Part shown: piece by piece, positions 42,072 through 50,795 of the stretch
Layout: each line of letters starts with the position of its first letter
Position numbering within the stretch: the first letter of the stretch is position 1
From: Marinococcus halophilus
GTDB taxonomy: Bacteria > Bacillota > Bacilli > Bacillales > Marinococcaceae
Direction: 5' to 3'
Length of the DNA stretch: 64,000 nt
Assembly (NCBI RefSeq): GCF_002265875.1
Contig: NZ_NPFA01000008.1
Span: 127,735 to 191,734 of the forward strand
The notes under the pieces: generated by a model
Seen by the model: only the letters and a program-made list of their open reading frames with translations
The model's database searches: none
What the model was told of the DNA's origin: nothing
Translations under genes and position numbers: made by a program

Positions 42072-42374
42072 TTAATAAATAAAAAAAGCAGCGAGGGAAA
42101 GCAGCCCGACAGTGCCGCAAATAATAGCAATAAATTTTCCGCCTAAAAAGGCAATCAAAAAAGCAGTGCAGAGTCCAAGCAGACCAAACCAGGTATCAGG
42201 CGGAGAACGAAGGGCTCCCGGAAGCAGCATTGCTCCGAGCGCGGCGTAGGGAATAAGCTGAAGTGCCTGCTGAATTGGAAGGGGCAGGCGTTCGATATTT
42301 AACGAAAAAAAGGGCACAACTCTCGTTACGTATGTAATAACACCCATTCCAATGATTAAGAGAAGCATGTTCAT
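42072..42374 (-). CDS. azlD: Branched-chain amino acid exporter small subunit AzlD
   Basis: Membrane protein of 100 residues with three or four helices and the family pattern TYVTRVVPFF near the N-terminus (about 14-23). Together with AzlC it exports branched-chain amino acids or analogues. The ATG overlaps the azlC stop (ATGA) and AAGGAGA lies seven bases before it. A longer open frame upstream runs inside azlC in another frame and is rejected. Confidence 0.88.
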   Translation of the reverse strand: MNMLLLIIGMGVITYVTRVVPFFSLNIERLPLPIQQALQLIPYAALGAMLLPGALRSPPDTWFGLLGLCTAFLIAFLGGKFIAIICGTVGLLSLAAFFIY

Positions 42375-43081
42375 GGCTGACTCTCCTTTTCCTGCTTCAA
42401 AGAACTGGCATATACGACAATAAATACTGAAGCTGTCATTGCTGTTGGAATGGCCCATCCGGAGGGAATCCAGAGTCCAAGAAGTGTGTTGATTGCTGCG
42501 CTTAAGCCAGCGGTATATAGAGCCATCCGGTATTTTAAAATCATTGGAAACAATAATGCCGCAAACAAGGCATACAGCGCAAAGTCCATGCTGATCTGAA
42601 GATAATCGGGAAACAAAGCGCCAAAATAATATCCTGCACACGAAAAAGCTACCCAGCTGATGTAGGCTGCCAAGAAAACCCCGATCCCAAAAAATACATT
42701 TGTTTTATCTTTTCTGGCAGAGATCAGGGCGAAGACTTCATCCGTTAAGCCGAAGGCTAAAACAGCCTGATTCCATTTAGAAGCAGAAGAAAAAATTTGT
42801 TTAGCAGATGCGCTCATCAACAAATGCCGGATATTCAGGAGAAAGGTGGAGACCCATATACTGTATAAACCGGCGCCGGCAGTGATTAATCCAAGGGCCA
42901 TATACTGGGCGGCGCCGGAGAAGATAATAATGCTCATGAGGGCAGTTTCAACGATGGAAAGGCCGCTGTTGGCACCTAGCAGGCCAAATCCCAAAGCAGC
43001 AGGGATGTAGCCCGCAGCTATGGGCACCCCCTGAGTAAGGCCGTTCATCCAGGAGTGTTCTAACGAAGCTGTACTGCTCAT
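42371..43081 (-). CDS. azlC: Branched-chain amino acid permease AzlC
   Basis: Membrane protein of 236 residues with about seven helices and the AzlC motifs GFGLLGANSGLS, SGAAQYMALG and LLNIRHLLMSAS (about 80-91). It forms the exporter with AzlD. It is divergent from an XRE-cupin regulator gene that probably controls it; 65 bases separate the two starts and contain overlapping palindromes. Confidence 0.92.
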   Translation of the reverse strand: MSSTASLEHSWMNGLTQGVPIAAGYIPAALGFGLLGANSGLSIVETALMSIIIFSGAAQYMALGLITAGAGLYSIWVSTFLLNIRHLLMSASAKQIFSSASKWNQAVLAFGLTDEVFALISARKDKTNVFFGIGVFLAAYISWVAFSCAGYYFGALFPDYLQISMDFALYALFAALLFPMILKYRMALYTAGLSAAINTLLGLWIPSGWAIPTAMTASVFIVVYASSLKQEKESQP

Positions 43082-43105
43082 GATTTTCCCTCCTTTTTGA
43101 TTTCA

Positions 43106-43133
43106 GTATACATTTGTATGTTATATTATACAA
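43106..43133. promoter_or_regulatory. Palindromic operator between azlC and the XRE-cupin gene
   Basis: Two overlapping inverted repeats: ATACA-TT-TGTAT (43108-43119) and TTGTAT-N8-ATACAA (43114-43119 / 43128-43133). Their position between divergent starts suggests the binding site of the XRE-cupin protein; inference. Confidence 0.55.
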
Positions 43134-43146
43134 CAGAGGTGAAAAA

Positions 43147-43713
43147 ATGAAAGAATCAATAGGGAAAGAAATCGGTAAAACTTTACGTCAGCTTCGCCAT
43201 GCCCGCGGGTGGAGTCTGGATAAACTGGCGGAAGCGACTGGAGTGAGTAAACCTATGCTTGGACAGATTGAACGCGGGGCATCGAATCCGACGATTACGA
43301 CAATGTGGAAGATTGCAGAAGGAATGGGTGTAGGATTTTCGGCATTTCTGCAGCAGCACCGCCCGGATACGGAATTTGTTCCTGCAGATAAAGCCGAATG
43401 GCTGGAAGGAGAAAACGGATACGCAGTCAGAAATATTTTTTCCAAGCATGAGCAGGCCCCAGTCGAATGGTATGAATTCGTGCTTTCTTCCGATGGTAGT
43501 CACTACTCCTCTGCTCATCCATTCGGCGTGGAAGAGTATATTTTTGTGCACGAAGGGCAAATGGAAGTACAGACGAAAGAAGAAAGCAGACAATTTATGG
43601 AACCTGGAGACGCGCTTCGTTTTCAGGCTGACCATGACCATGCCTATATTAGCGCCGGGCCGAACGAAGTCAAAGGAATTCTTATGCTCTTCTACACTGC
43701 CTACAGACAATAA
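43147..43713 (+). CDS. XRE-family regulator with cupin domain
   Basis: Regulator of 188 residues. N-terminal HTH_3 (about 10-65; LRQLRHARGWSLDKLAEATGVS... recognition part KPMLGQIERG) and C-terminal cupin (about 105-180; HPFGVEEYIFVHEGQ, EPGDALRF, ADHDHAYI). This architecture is common for regulators next to azlCD and other transporter genes. The ATG at 43147 is behind AGAGGTG; eleven upstream in-frame codons overlap the operator and are rejected. Confidence 0.9.
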   Translation: MKESIGKEIGKTLRQLRHARGWSLDKLAEATGVSKPMLGQIERGASNPTITTMWKIAEGMGVGFSAFLQQHRPDTEFVPADKAEWLEGENGYAVRNIFSKHEQAPVEWYEFVLSSDGSHYSSAHPFGVEEYIFVHEGQMEVQTKEESRQFMEPGDALRFQADHDHAYISAGPNEVKGILMLFYTAYRQ

Positions 43714-43740
43714 AAAAGTCTTCCCGATATAAGGGAAGAC
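43712..43740 (-). terminator. Terminator of the GNAT gene
   Basis: Stem GTCTTCCC (43718-43725) / GGGAAGAC (43733-43740); on the minus strand it is followed by TTTTTT (complement of 43712-43717). Confidence 0.85.
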
Positions 43741-43745
43741 AGGAG

Positions 43746-44198
43746 TTAAAAACGAAAGCCATAACGTTTAGAAATAACATCGTAAAACCCGAGTGAATTG
43801 TACAGTGCTTTGGTAGCTGCGTTGTTCACGCCGGTTTCTAATTCAATACCTTTAATATCATTATGTTCAGCCCAGTAAATAATTTTTAAGAGCAGCTTTT
43901 TCGCAATGCCCCGATTCCGGTACTGCTGATTCACATAGAGGTCATTCAGCCAGACATAGTAGCCGCCTTTTTCCAGACTGATACCGATATTTAAGAAAGC
44001 GGCACCTACGATCTGTTCATCGGTTTCGGCTACGAAAATATGGGCAGTAGAATCGGAGTCAAGGGAAAGGTTAATGGCCCGCTGCAGAAACCTGTATGCA
44101 TCCTTCATGCCGATAGAATCCATCTGGCCCATCAACAGGTCAGCTATTTGATTCCTCACATGCTGTTCGGTATCTGTAGGTACTTTATACACCTGCAT
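43746..44198 (-). CDS. GNAT family N-acetyltransferase
   Basis: Protein of 150 residues with the GNAT fold. The acetyl-CoA-binding motif A is YVNQQYRNRGIAKKLLLKII (about 88-107; R-x-R-G-I-A), preceded by the strand VWLNDLYV and followed by motif B NAATKALYNSLGFY. Substrate unknown. It is followed by a minus-strand terminator and preceded by a Cof-type gene on the same strand (33-base gap), possibly co-transcribed. Confidence 0.85.
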   Translation of the reverse strand: MQVYKVPTDTEQHVRNQIADLLMGQMDSIGMKDAYRFLQRAINLSLDSDSTAHIFVAETDEQIVGAAFLNIGISLEKGGYYVWLNDLYVNQQYRNRGIAKKLLLKIIYWAEHNDIKGIELETGVNNAATKALYNSLGFYDVISKRYGFRF

Positions 44199-44231
44199 TG
44201 TTTGAACACATCCTTATTCAAAATCACGCGT

Positions 44232-45068
44232 TTAATTCTTAAAAAGCACCGCGTTATCCGTGGAAAGCTTCAACCGTTCTTCTAAATAATGGGCGATGCC
44301 ATCTTCTTCATTTGTACCGATAACTTCATCTGCTGCTGACTTCGTATCTGTACTTGCATTTCCCATCGCAAGCCCCGTTCCAGCAGCTTCAAGCATTTCT
44401 AAGTCATTATTTTCGTCCCCAAAAGCGATCACATCCTCCATGGTGAGCCCCGCGTAAGCAGCGACTTTTTCCAGGCCGTTTGCTTTATGATTTCCCTTTT
44501 TAATAATTTCAATCATATGATGAGGCTCGCCCCAGGAGCGTTGGTGCATACCCTGAGCTTCACTGGATGAAAGCAGGTCCTGCAGCTGCTCTGCTGTGCC
44601 CTCCTGAGGATACACGAGCAGGGAAGTAGGAGAGTGGGACAGTACTCTCTCGAGCCTCCCGGATCCGGTCACCGGTCCCTGGAAAGCCAGAAGATCGATA
44701 AAGGATTCATCATGCTCATCCATATACACGTCGTCGAGCACTTCTGCGAGCATGTTTTGCACATTTAACGTCCGGCAGGTTTCGATCACTGTCCGGGCAA
44801 GGTCAAGGTCAAGCGGTTCATGGAAGGAGCGGAAAGATCGATCGGCCGGGTGATGTACGTATGCCCCATTAAAGTTAACAATAGGCGTAGAAAGGCCGAG
44901 CTGCTGATAGTACATTTTGCTGGCCCGGTATGGCCTGCCGGTAGCAATAGTAACTGTATGTCCTGCCTCTTTGGCCTTCTGAATCACTTTCCAGGTTTTT
45001 GTGGAAATTGTTTTATCGTCTTTTAGAAGCGTCCCGTCTAAATCAAGAGCTATCAAATGTTTTTTCAT
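44232..45068 (-). CDS. Cof-type HAD-superfamily phosphatase
   Basis: Protein of 278 residues with the four HAD motifs: DLDGTLL (motif I, residues 8-14), ATGRPY (motif II, about 42-47), KKGNHKANGL (motif III lysine, about 205-214) and AFGDENNDLEML (motif IV, about 230-241), plus a C2B cap. Cof/YitU/YkrA-type enzymes dephosphorylate sugar phosphates, flavin mononucleotide or similar. I start it at MKKHLIALDLDG (45068), after AAGAAGAGG. Confidence 0.9.
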   Translation of the reverse strand: MKKHLIALDLDGTLLKDDKTISTKTWKVIQKAKEAGHTVTIATGRPYRASKMYYQQLGLSTPIVNFNGAYVHHPADRSFRSFHEPLDLDLARTVIETCRTLNVQNMLAEVLDDVYMDEHDESFIDLLAFQGPVTGSGRLERVLSHSPTSLLVYPQEGTAEQLQDLLSSSEAQGMHQRSWGEPHHMIEIIKKGNHKANGLEKVAAYAGLTMEDVIAFGDENNDLEMLEAAGTGLAMGNASTDTKSAADEVIGTNEEDGIAHYLEERLKLSTDNAVLFKN

Positions 45069-45347
45069 AAAAAACCTCTTCTTTCCTAATGGAAATATAA
45101 ATGCATATAGCCAGCTGCGTAGAAGCAGTATAGAAAAATACAAGATTCGTTCCTTATTTTACTGGAATGAAAACAAAAAGAAAAGAAAAGGAATGGTGCT
45201 ATTTAGTGAAAACGAAAATAAAAACTCAGCACCTTTATACATTGATAGTACATTTTCATACATAAAATGTTTTTCCGCAAAAAGCGGTATTTAGATGGAA
45301 AAAGCTTAAAAACTTGCCTTCTGCACAGATATAAAAAATATAAAGAA
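45069..45347. other. AT-rich divergent intergenic region
   Basis: No gene seen. The left half carries purine-rich tracts (about 45165-45215) and a small hairpin CCGCAAAAAGCGG (about 45278-45290). The functional argC control region lies to the right. Confidence 0.5.
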
Positions 45348-45391
45348 AAAATAAAAATACAGTTGCATTAATATATATTCAGACTTATAAT
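45348..45391 (+). promoter_or_regulatory. argC promoter with tandem ARG boxes (AhrC/ArgR operator)
   Basis: Promoter TTGCAT (45363-45368), 17-base spacer, TATAAT (45386-45391). The spacer contains TTAATATATATTCA (45368-45381), one mismatch from the ARG-box core TGAATWWWWATTCA, and a weaker box AAAATAAAAATACA (45348-45361) lies 20 bases upstream centre to centre. Paired boxes at this spacing are the usual ArgR/AhrC hexamer target. The arrangement predicts repression by arginine. Confidence 0.75.
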
Positions 45392-45436
45392 AATCAACAG
45401 AACACATTGTATAAAGATAAATAGAGGTGCAACTTT

Positions 45437-46468
45437 ATGAATATAGCGATTATTGGAGCAACTGGTTACGGCGGTGTGGAATTAATACGCATGCTGGCCC
45501 AGCACCGCGGGGTTAAACAGATTGACGTTTATTCTTCGTCGAAGCACAATACGATGCTTTCTGATATGTATCCGCATATGAAAGATTTATATAATGAAAT
45601 TCTACAGCCGCTCGAAGCAGCTGACTGGTCCGCGTATGAGGTGGTATTTCTTTCCACGCCTCCCGGCATATCGGCGGATTGGAGCGAAACCATTGCAAAG
45701 CACACAAAAGTGATTGATTTATCCGGAGACCTCCGGTTGAAGAATTCCGCCACATATGAGGATTGGTATCAGCGCGAAAGCGCTCCGGAAACGCTGCTGA
45801 AAGAAGCCGTCTACGGTTTAACAGAATGGAATAGAAACGAAGTGGCAGGAACTTCACTGCTTTCCAATCCCGGCTGCTACCCGACTGCGGTGCTGTTGGG
45901 TCTTTTGCCGCTCGCAGGCAAAGCTGCGATTGATCCTTCAAATATTATTATTGATGCTAAAACAGGAACCACAGGAGCCGGGCGGACGCCGTCAGCAGTT
46001 ACTCATTTTAGTGAAATGGACGGAAATTTTAAAATTTATAAAGTAAATGAGCATAAGCATACGCCGGAGATTGAACAGGCACTGGACATGCGTACGGGCG
46101 AGAACCATCCCGTTACTTTTAGTCCTCATTTAGTACCGATGACTAGGGGGATTTTAGCGACTATGTATGTACCGCTTACCAGCGGGACGAAGAGCGGGCA
46201 TATAGAGGAGCTGTTTCATCAGGCATACGACAAAGAGCCATTTGTCCGGGTACGTAGAGAGAAAGCATTCCCGGCAACAAAAGAAGTATATGGCAGTAAC
46301 TTTTGCGATATCGGCTGGACAGTGGACGAACGCACCAGCCGGCTGACGGTCGTTTCAGTAATTGATAACTTAGTTAAAGGCGCCTCGGGGCAAGCGATAC
46401 AAAATATGAATGTGATGCTGGGAGCAGACGAGAAGGAAGGGATTTCTCAGCTTCCGGTTTATCCATAA
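45437..46468 (+). CDS. argC: N-acetyl-gamma-glutamyl-phosphate reductase
   Basis: Enzyme of 343 residues for the third step of arginine synthesis (NADPH reduction of acetylglutamyl phosphate). Rossmann motif GATGYGGVELIR (about 7-18), catalytic Cys in SNPGCYPTAVLL (about 146-157, SNPGCYPT), and the His region PHLVPMTRGILAT. The start MNIAIIGATGYGG follows GAGGTG. It is first in argCJBD-carAB-argF, the same order as in B. subtilis. Confidence 0.97.
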   Translation: MNIAIIGATGYGGVELIRMLAQHRGVKQIDVYSSSKHNTMLSDMYPHMKDLYNEILQPLEAADWSAYEVVFLSTPPGISADWSETIAKHTKVIDLSGDLRLKNSATYEDWYQRESAPETLLKEAVYGLTEWNRNEVAGTSLLSNPGCYPTAVLLGLLPLAGKAAIDPSNIIIDAKTGTTGAGRTPSAVTHFSEMDGNFKIYKVNEHKHTPEIEQALDMRTGENHPVTFSPHLVPMTRGILATMYVPLTSGTKSGHIEELFHQAYDKEPFVRVRREKAFPATKEVYGSNFCDIGWTVDERTSRLTVVSVIDNLVKGASGQAIQNMNVMLGADEKEGISQLPVYP

Positions 46469-46484
46469 GAAAGGAAGAAAAATC

Positions 46485-47717
46485 ATGGTAGAGGCATCGA
46501 CAGCAGAGCAGGTAATAGAAGTATCGGGAGGCAGCATTTTGAGCCCTGCTGGTTTCTCCGCAGCGGGTATTCATACAAAGGTCAAAAGAAAAAGAAAAGA
46601 TCTCGGAGCTATTATTTGTGACGTGCCGGCGTCGAGTGCCGCTGTATATACGCTGAATAAAATTCAGGCAGCACCTCTGCAGGTGACAAAAGAGAGCATT
46701 GCCGAAGAGGGGAAGCTCCGGGCCATTGTCGTCAACAGCGGGAATGCCAATTCATGTACAGGCAGACAGGGACTTGAAGATGCTTATACCATGAGAAAAA
46801 ACAGTGCCAAAAAATTCGGGCTGCCCGAACATCAGGTAGCAGTAACTTCCACCGGGGTGATCGGTGAAGCAATGCCGATGGATAAAATCAATGAAGGCAT
46901 CGCACATCTCGAACCGGAAACGGGTTTTGAACGGGCGCAGGATTTTAACGAAGCGATTATGACCACAGATGTTGCCGGAAAGCACGCGTGCTTTCAGACA
47001 TGGGTGGACAATAAAGCAGTGTTTATCGGAGGCGTGGCTAAGGGGTCGGGCATGATACATCCGAACATGGCCACAATGCTCGGGTTTGTGACTACGGACG
47101 CTGCGATTGAACCTGCTCACCTGCAGACGGCGCTTTCAGAAATTACGAACAAAACATTTAACCGGATTACCATTGACGGAGATACGTCAACAAACGATAT
47201 GGTAGTTGTCATGGCGAGCGGTAAGGCGGAAAACAACCCGCTTCATCCTGAGCATCATGACTGGAATGCTTTTGTTGCCGGATTAAAAGAAACTTGCGAG
47301 TCTCTATCGAAAAAGATAGCAAGAGATGGCGAAGGGGCCACTAAGCTGATTGAAGTAAAAGTGGAAGGTGCTGCTACGGATGAAGAAGCCGGCCAGGCGG
47401 CTAAGCAGATTGTCGGCTCAGACCTGGTGAAAACCGCTGTATACGGCACAGACGCCAACTGGGGCCGGGTGATTGTCGCTCTCGGGTACAGCGAAGTGGA
47501 GCTTGATCCGGATACGGTGGATATATCAGTAGGGCCGGTGGAGACCTTGAAAGCAAGCACGCCGGTTCATTTTTCCGAAGAAGAAGCAAAAGCTTACCTG
47601 GAAAGTGACACGGTGGAGATAACAGTAAATCTCCACATAGGAAGCGGAAGTGGTAAAGCATGGGGATGCGACCTGACATATGATTATGTAAGAATCAACG
47701 CCGGCTACCGGACGTAA
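46485..47717 (+). CDS. argJ: Ornithine acetyltransferase / N-acetylglutamate synthase
   Basis: Enzyme of 410 residues that recycles the acetyl group from acetylornithine to glutamate. It matures by self-cleavage at the conserved [10 protein letters not shown] site (about residues 190-199), splitting before the Thr that becomes the nucleophile. The glycine-rich [10 protein letters not shown] precedes it, and the C-terminal RINAGYRT is typical. Whether it is mono- or bifunctional cannot be seen. It lies 16 bases after argC behind AAGAAAGGAAG. Confidence 0.96.
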   Translation: MVEASTAEQVIEVSGGSILSPAGFSAAGIHTKVKRKRKDLGAIICDVPASSAAVYTLNKIQAAPLQVTKESIAEEGKLRAIVVNSGNANSCTGRQGLEDAYTMRKNSAKKFGLPEHQVAVTSTGVIGEAMPMDKINEGIAHLEPETGFERAQDFNEAIMTTDVAGKHACFQTWVDNKAVFIGGVAKGSGMIHPNMATMLGFVTTDAAIEPAHLQTALSEITNKTFNRITIDGDTSTNDMVVVMASGKAENNPLHPEHHDWNAFVAGLKETCESLSKKIARDGEGATKLIEVKVEGAATDEEAGQAAKQIVGSDLVKTAVYGTDANWGRVIVALGYSEVELDPDTVDISVGPVETLKASTPVHFSEEEAKAYLESDTVEITVNLHIGSGSGKAWGCDLTYDYVRINAGYRT

Positions 47718-47738
47718 GGGAAGAAGGAGGAGATGAGC

Positions 47739-48521
47739 GTGGAGAACATCACTGTAGTCAAATGCGGAGGTTCGACGGTGAACAAGCTCACAGCAGAATT
47801 TTTCAAAAGTATAGCTGCTATGAGAGAAACAGGAATGAATCCAATTCTTGTGCACGGGGGAGGCCCTGAAATCAACCGTATGCTTGAACAGATGCAGATT
47901 GAGTGTGAGTTTGTAAACGGCTTGAGAAAAACAACCCCAGAAGTACTCGAAGTGGCAGAAATGATTCTTTCTGGAAAAGTGAATAAAGCCCTCGTTTCTT
48001 TTCTTCAAACCACCGGTACCCGGGCTTTTGGCATGTCCGGTGTTGACGGGGGGCTGATTGAAGCAGAGCAGGTGGCTGATCAGGACCTTGGACTCGTCGG
48101 GGAGGTTGTAAACGTCAATACTGCCTGCATAAAGTCTATGATTGAAAATGGGTTTGTCCCAGTAATAGCTCCGATTGCAGCTGATAAAAACGGCAAAAAA
48201 CTAAATGTGAATGCTGATGCGGCTGCTTCCGCTGTCGCTCAGGCAATAGGTGCAAAAGAGCTTCTGTTTATTACAGACGTTGAGGGAGTGCTCATCGATG
48301 GAAGCAAAGCCGACTATATACAGGTAGAAAAGCTTGAACAGCTCATTTACGACGGAGAGATTTACGGCGGGATGATACCGAAAGTGCAGGCAGCTGCGGC
48401 AAGTTTGACTGGCGACCTGGAAAAGGTTGTTATTGCCGGGGCGGACGGTCACACAGATCAAGCAAATGGAAAGCTGAAAGGAACGGCAATAATCAGAGAA
48501 CAGGTCCAGGCCCTGACTTGA
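47739..48521 (+). CDS. argB: Acetylglutamate kinase
   Basis: Amino-acid kinase of 260 residues, second step of arginine synthesis. VVKCGGSTVNKL (start), VHGGGPEINRML (about 39-50) with the substrate-binding glycines, and the C-terminal AGADGHTDQ. I favour GTG 47739, eight bases after AGGAGG; the ATG at 47733 is only two bases from it, too close to be used well. It follows argJ by 21 bases. Confidence 0.95.
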   Translation: MENITVVKCGGSTVNKLTAEFFKSIAAMRETGMNPILVHGGGPEINRMLEQMQIECEFVNGLRKTTPEVLEVAEMILSGKVNKALVSFLQTTGTRAFGMSGVDGGLIEAEQVADQDLGLVGEVVNVNTACIKSMIENGFVPVIAPIAADKNGKKLNVNADAAASAVAQAIGAKELLFITDVEGVLIDGSKADYIQVEKLEQLIYDGEIYGGMIPKVQAAAASLTGDLEKVVIAGADGHTDQANGKLKGTAIIREQVQALT

Positions 48522-48534
48522 AAGGAAGATAACA

Positions 48535-49692
48535 ATGCAGCAGACAGAACAAAAATCGCATTTATTTGAAACGTATAAAAGATGGGAACTTACCTTTTCA
48601 CATGCAGAAGGGTGTACAGTAACAGATAAAGAAGGTAATAAATATACAGATCTGATGGCCGGCATCAGCGTGTTGAACCTTGGCCATGGGGATCCTGATG
48701 TTATAAAGCACGTAGAGAAACAGCTGCATGCTGGATGGCACGGCTCCAACTTTTTTCAATATGAACAGCAGGAGCGGGCGGCCGGGCTTTTAACGGAGCT
48801 TACGGGCGGGGATCTTGTGTTTTTTGCAAACAGTGGTACAGAGGCAAACGAAGCAGCTATAAAATGCGCCAGAAAATACACGGGGCGTAAGAAAATCCAA
48901 AGCTTTGTCCAGTCTTTTCACGGACGGACATACGGAAGCATGGCAGCAACCGGCCAGGACGCCATTCATCAGGGATTTGGCCGCATGCTCGAGGACTTTG
49001 AATATTTACCGTATAACGATGTGAATGCGCTGGAGAAAGCTGTGGACGAGGATACTGCAGCAATTATGCTTGAGCCGGTGCAGGGCGAGGGCGGCGTCAT
49101 TCCAGGAAAACATGCATTTATCCAAAAAGCCGCAGAGCTTGCAAGGCAGTACGGAGCCCTTTTGATCCTAGATGAGGTACAGACGGGACTCGGCCGTACC
49201 GGTACAATGTTTGCGTATGAGCAGGCAGGTGTAAATCCCGATATCGTTACGACAGCAAAAGCACTTGGAAATGGCTTCCCGGTGGGAGCGATGATTGGCA
49301 AACAATATTTACAGGAAGCCTTTGGTCCCGGAGCCCATGGATCTACATTTGGTGGAAATCCGCTTGCCATGGCAGCGGTAGAGGGGACACTTCAAAAGCT
49401 GATGAGCATCAATGCCCCGAAGATGGCAGCAGAAAAAGGACGCTTTTTCACGGGCCTGCTTGAAGAAAAAATAGCCTCCCTGCCGTCGGTGAAAGAAATA
49501 CGCGGGCCGGGGCTTATGATCGGCATCGAGCTTAATGATAGTGCTGCACCTTATGTACTCGCCATGCAGAAAAAAGGGTTTCTGCTAATCGCTGCAGGGC
49601 CTAACACGCTGAGACTTCTGCCACCACTGACAATTTCAAACAATGACTTGGAAAAAGCCGCAGCAGCGCTGAGAGAAGTGCTTGAAAAATAA
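48535..49692 (+). CDS. argD: Acetylornithine aminotransferase
   Basis: Class III PLP aminotransferase of 385 residues. Motifs: NSGTEANEAAIKCARKYTGR (about 101-120), the PLP-aspartate region LLILDEVQTGLGRTG, and the Schiff-base lysine in TTAKALGNGFPVGAM (about 239-253). It converts acetylglutamate semialdehyde to acetylornithine. It starts 13 bases after argB behind GAAAGGAAG. Confidence 0.97.
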   Translation: MQQTEQKSHLFETYKRWELTFSHAEGCTVTDKEGNKYTDLMAGISVLNLGHGDPDVIKHVEKQLHAGWHGSNFFQYEQQERAAGLLTELTGGDLVFFANSGTEANEAAIKCARKYTGRKKIQSFVQSFHGRTYGSMAATGQDAIHQGFGRMLEDFEYLPYNDVNALEKAVDEDTAAIMLEPVQGEGGVIPGKHAFIQKAAELARQYGALLILDEVQTGLGRTGTMFAYEQAGVNPDIVTTAKALGNGFPVGAMIGKQYLQEAFGPGAHGSTFGGNPLAMAAVEGTLQKLMSINAPKMAAEKGRFFTGLLEEKIASLPSVKEIRGPGLMIGIELNDSAAPYVLAMQKKGFLLIAAGPNTLRLLPPLTISNNDLEKAAAALREVLEK

Positions 49693-49715
49693 AAGCGTAC
49701 CAGGAGGGTTTGTAA

Positions 49716-50795
49716 ATGAAAAGTTATATAAAGTTGGAAACAGGCGAAATATTTGAAGGCAGCTGGCAGCAAGCCTTTCCGGATACGTATGGGGAAATTG
49801 TATTTTTTACAGGAATGACCGGCTACCAGGAAGTAATGACTGATCCTTCCTTTCATGGACAGATAGTGGTTTTTACCTACCCCCTGATTGGAAATTACGG
49901 TGTGAATCCAACCGACAATGAAAGCACGCAGCCACAGCCGGCGGGTATTGTTGTTAGTGAAGCATGCAGTACTTCAGGACACTACGAAGGCGACCAGACG
50001 CTTGCAGAAGCAGCACTTGCTGCTGGAATCCCTGTTATGGAAAATGTAGACACCCGGGCGCTCGTCAAAAATATCCGGGAAAAGGGAGATATGGGTGCTG
50101 TTATGACTGGTGATCCGGATTCCGTAAACGTTGGAGCGTATGAGCCGCTCGGCGAGCGTGATGTGATTGAAACTGTAACGGTGGATAAGCAGATAACGGT
50201 CGGCAGCGGCGACCGGCACGTAGTGGTGATGGACTTTGGCTACAAACAGTCGATGGTGGATCAGCTGAACAAAAAAGGGTGCAAAGTGACGATCGTGCCT
50301 TACGATACGCCGAAACAAACTATTGAAAATCTGGCTCCCGATGGCCTTCTGTTTTCCAATGGCCCAGGCAACCCCAAACAGCTTGAGCATTATTTGAGTA
50401 CGTATAAGGAGCTTGCCACAACCTATCCGACATTAGGAATCTGCCTGGGCCATCAGCTACTTGCGCTGGCTTTCGGCGGAGATACGGAGAAGCTGCGCTT
50501 TGGCCATCGCGGTGCGAATCAGCCAGTGCAGGACCTGAAAACAAACAAAGTTTTTATGAGTTCTCAAAACCACAGCTATGTCGTTACGGATGAATCCTTG
50601 CCGAAAGACTCCTTCCAGATAAAATATAAAAACGTCAATGATGGCTCGGTAGAGGGCATGGTGCATACAAAATTTCCAATCATGACAGCACAGTTTCATC
50701 CCGAAGCCCATCCAGGGCCGGCAGACAGCGAAGAGATTTTTGATGAATTTTTGGAAACGATAGAGAATAAAGGGAGAGAAGCCACCTATGCCTAG
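49716..50795 (+). CDS. carA: Carbamoyl-phosphate synthase small (glutaminase) subunit
   Basis: Protein of 359 residues: N-terminal CPSase small-chain domain (SYIKLETGEIFEGS) and a class I glutamine amidotransferase domain with nucleophile Cys in LGICLGHQLLALA (about 240-252) and the His/Glu pair in QFHPEAHPGP (about 326-335). Being inside the arginine operon with ARG boxes, it is the arginine-specific enzyme. The stop overlaps the carB start by eight bases. Confidence 0.96.
   Translation: MKSYIKLETGEIFEGSWQQAFPDTYGEIVFFTGMTGYQEVMTDPSFHGQIVVFTYPLIGNYGVNPTDNESTQPQPAGIVVSEACSTSGHYEGDQTLAEAALAAGIPVMENVDTRALVKNIREKGDMGAVMTGDPDSVNVGAYEPLGERDVIETVTVDKQITVGSGDRHVVVMDFGYKQSMVDQLNKKGCKVTIVPYDTPKQTIENLAPDGLLFSNGPGNPKQLEHYLSTYKELATTYPTLGICLGHQLLALAFGGDTEKLRFGHRGANQPVQDLKTNKVFMSSQNHSYVVTDESLPKDSFQIKYKNVNDGSVEGMVHTKFPIMTAQFHPEAHPGPADSEEIFDEFLETIENKGREATYA

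Noticed and set aside
42375..42641. N-terminal extension of azlD
   Set aside because: It lies inside azlC in another frame; AzlD starts at 42374 with a good ribosome site and normal length.
45278..45290. Short CCGC/GCGG hairpin upstream of argC
   Set aside because: Four-base stem in an AT-rich region, far from any gene end; no support for a function.
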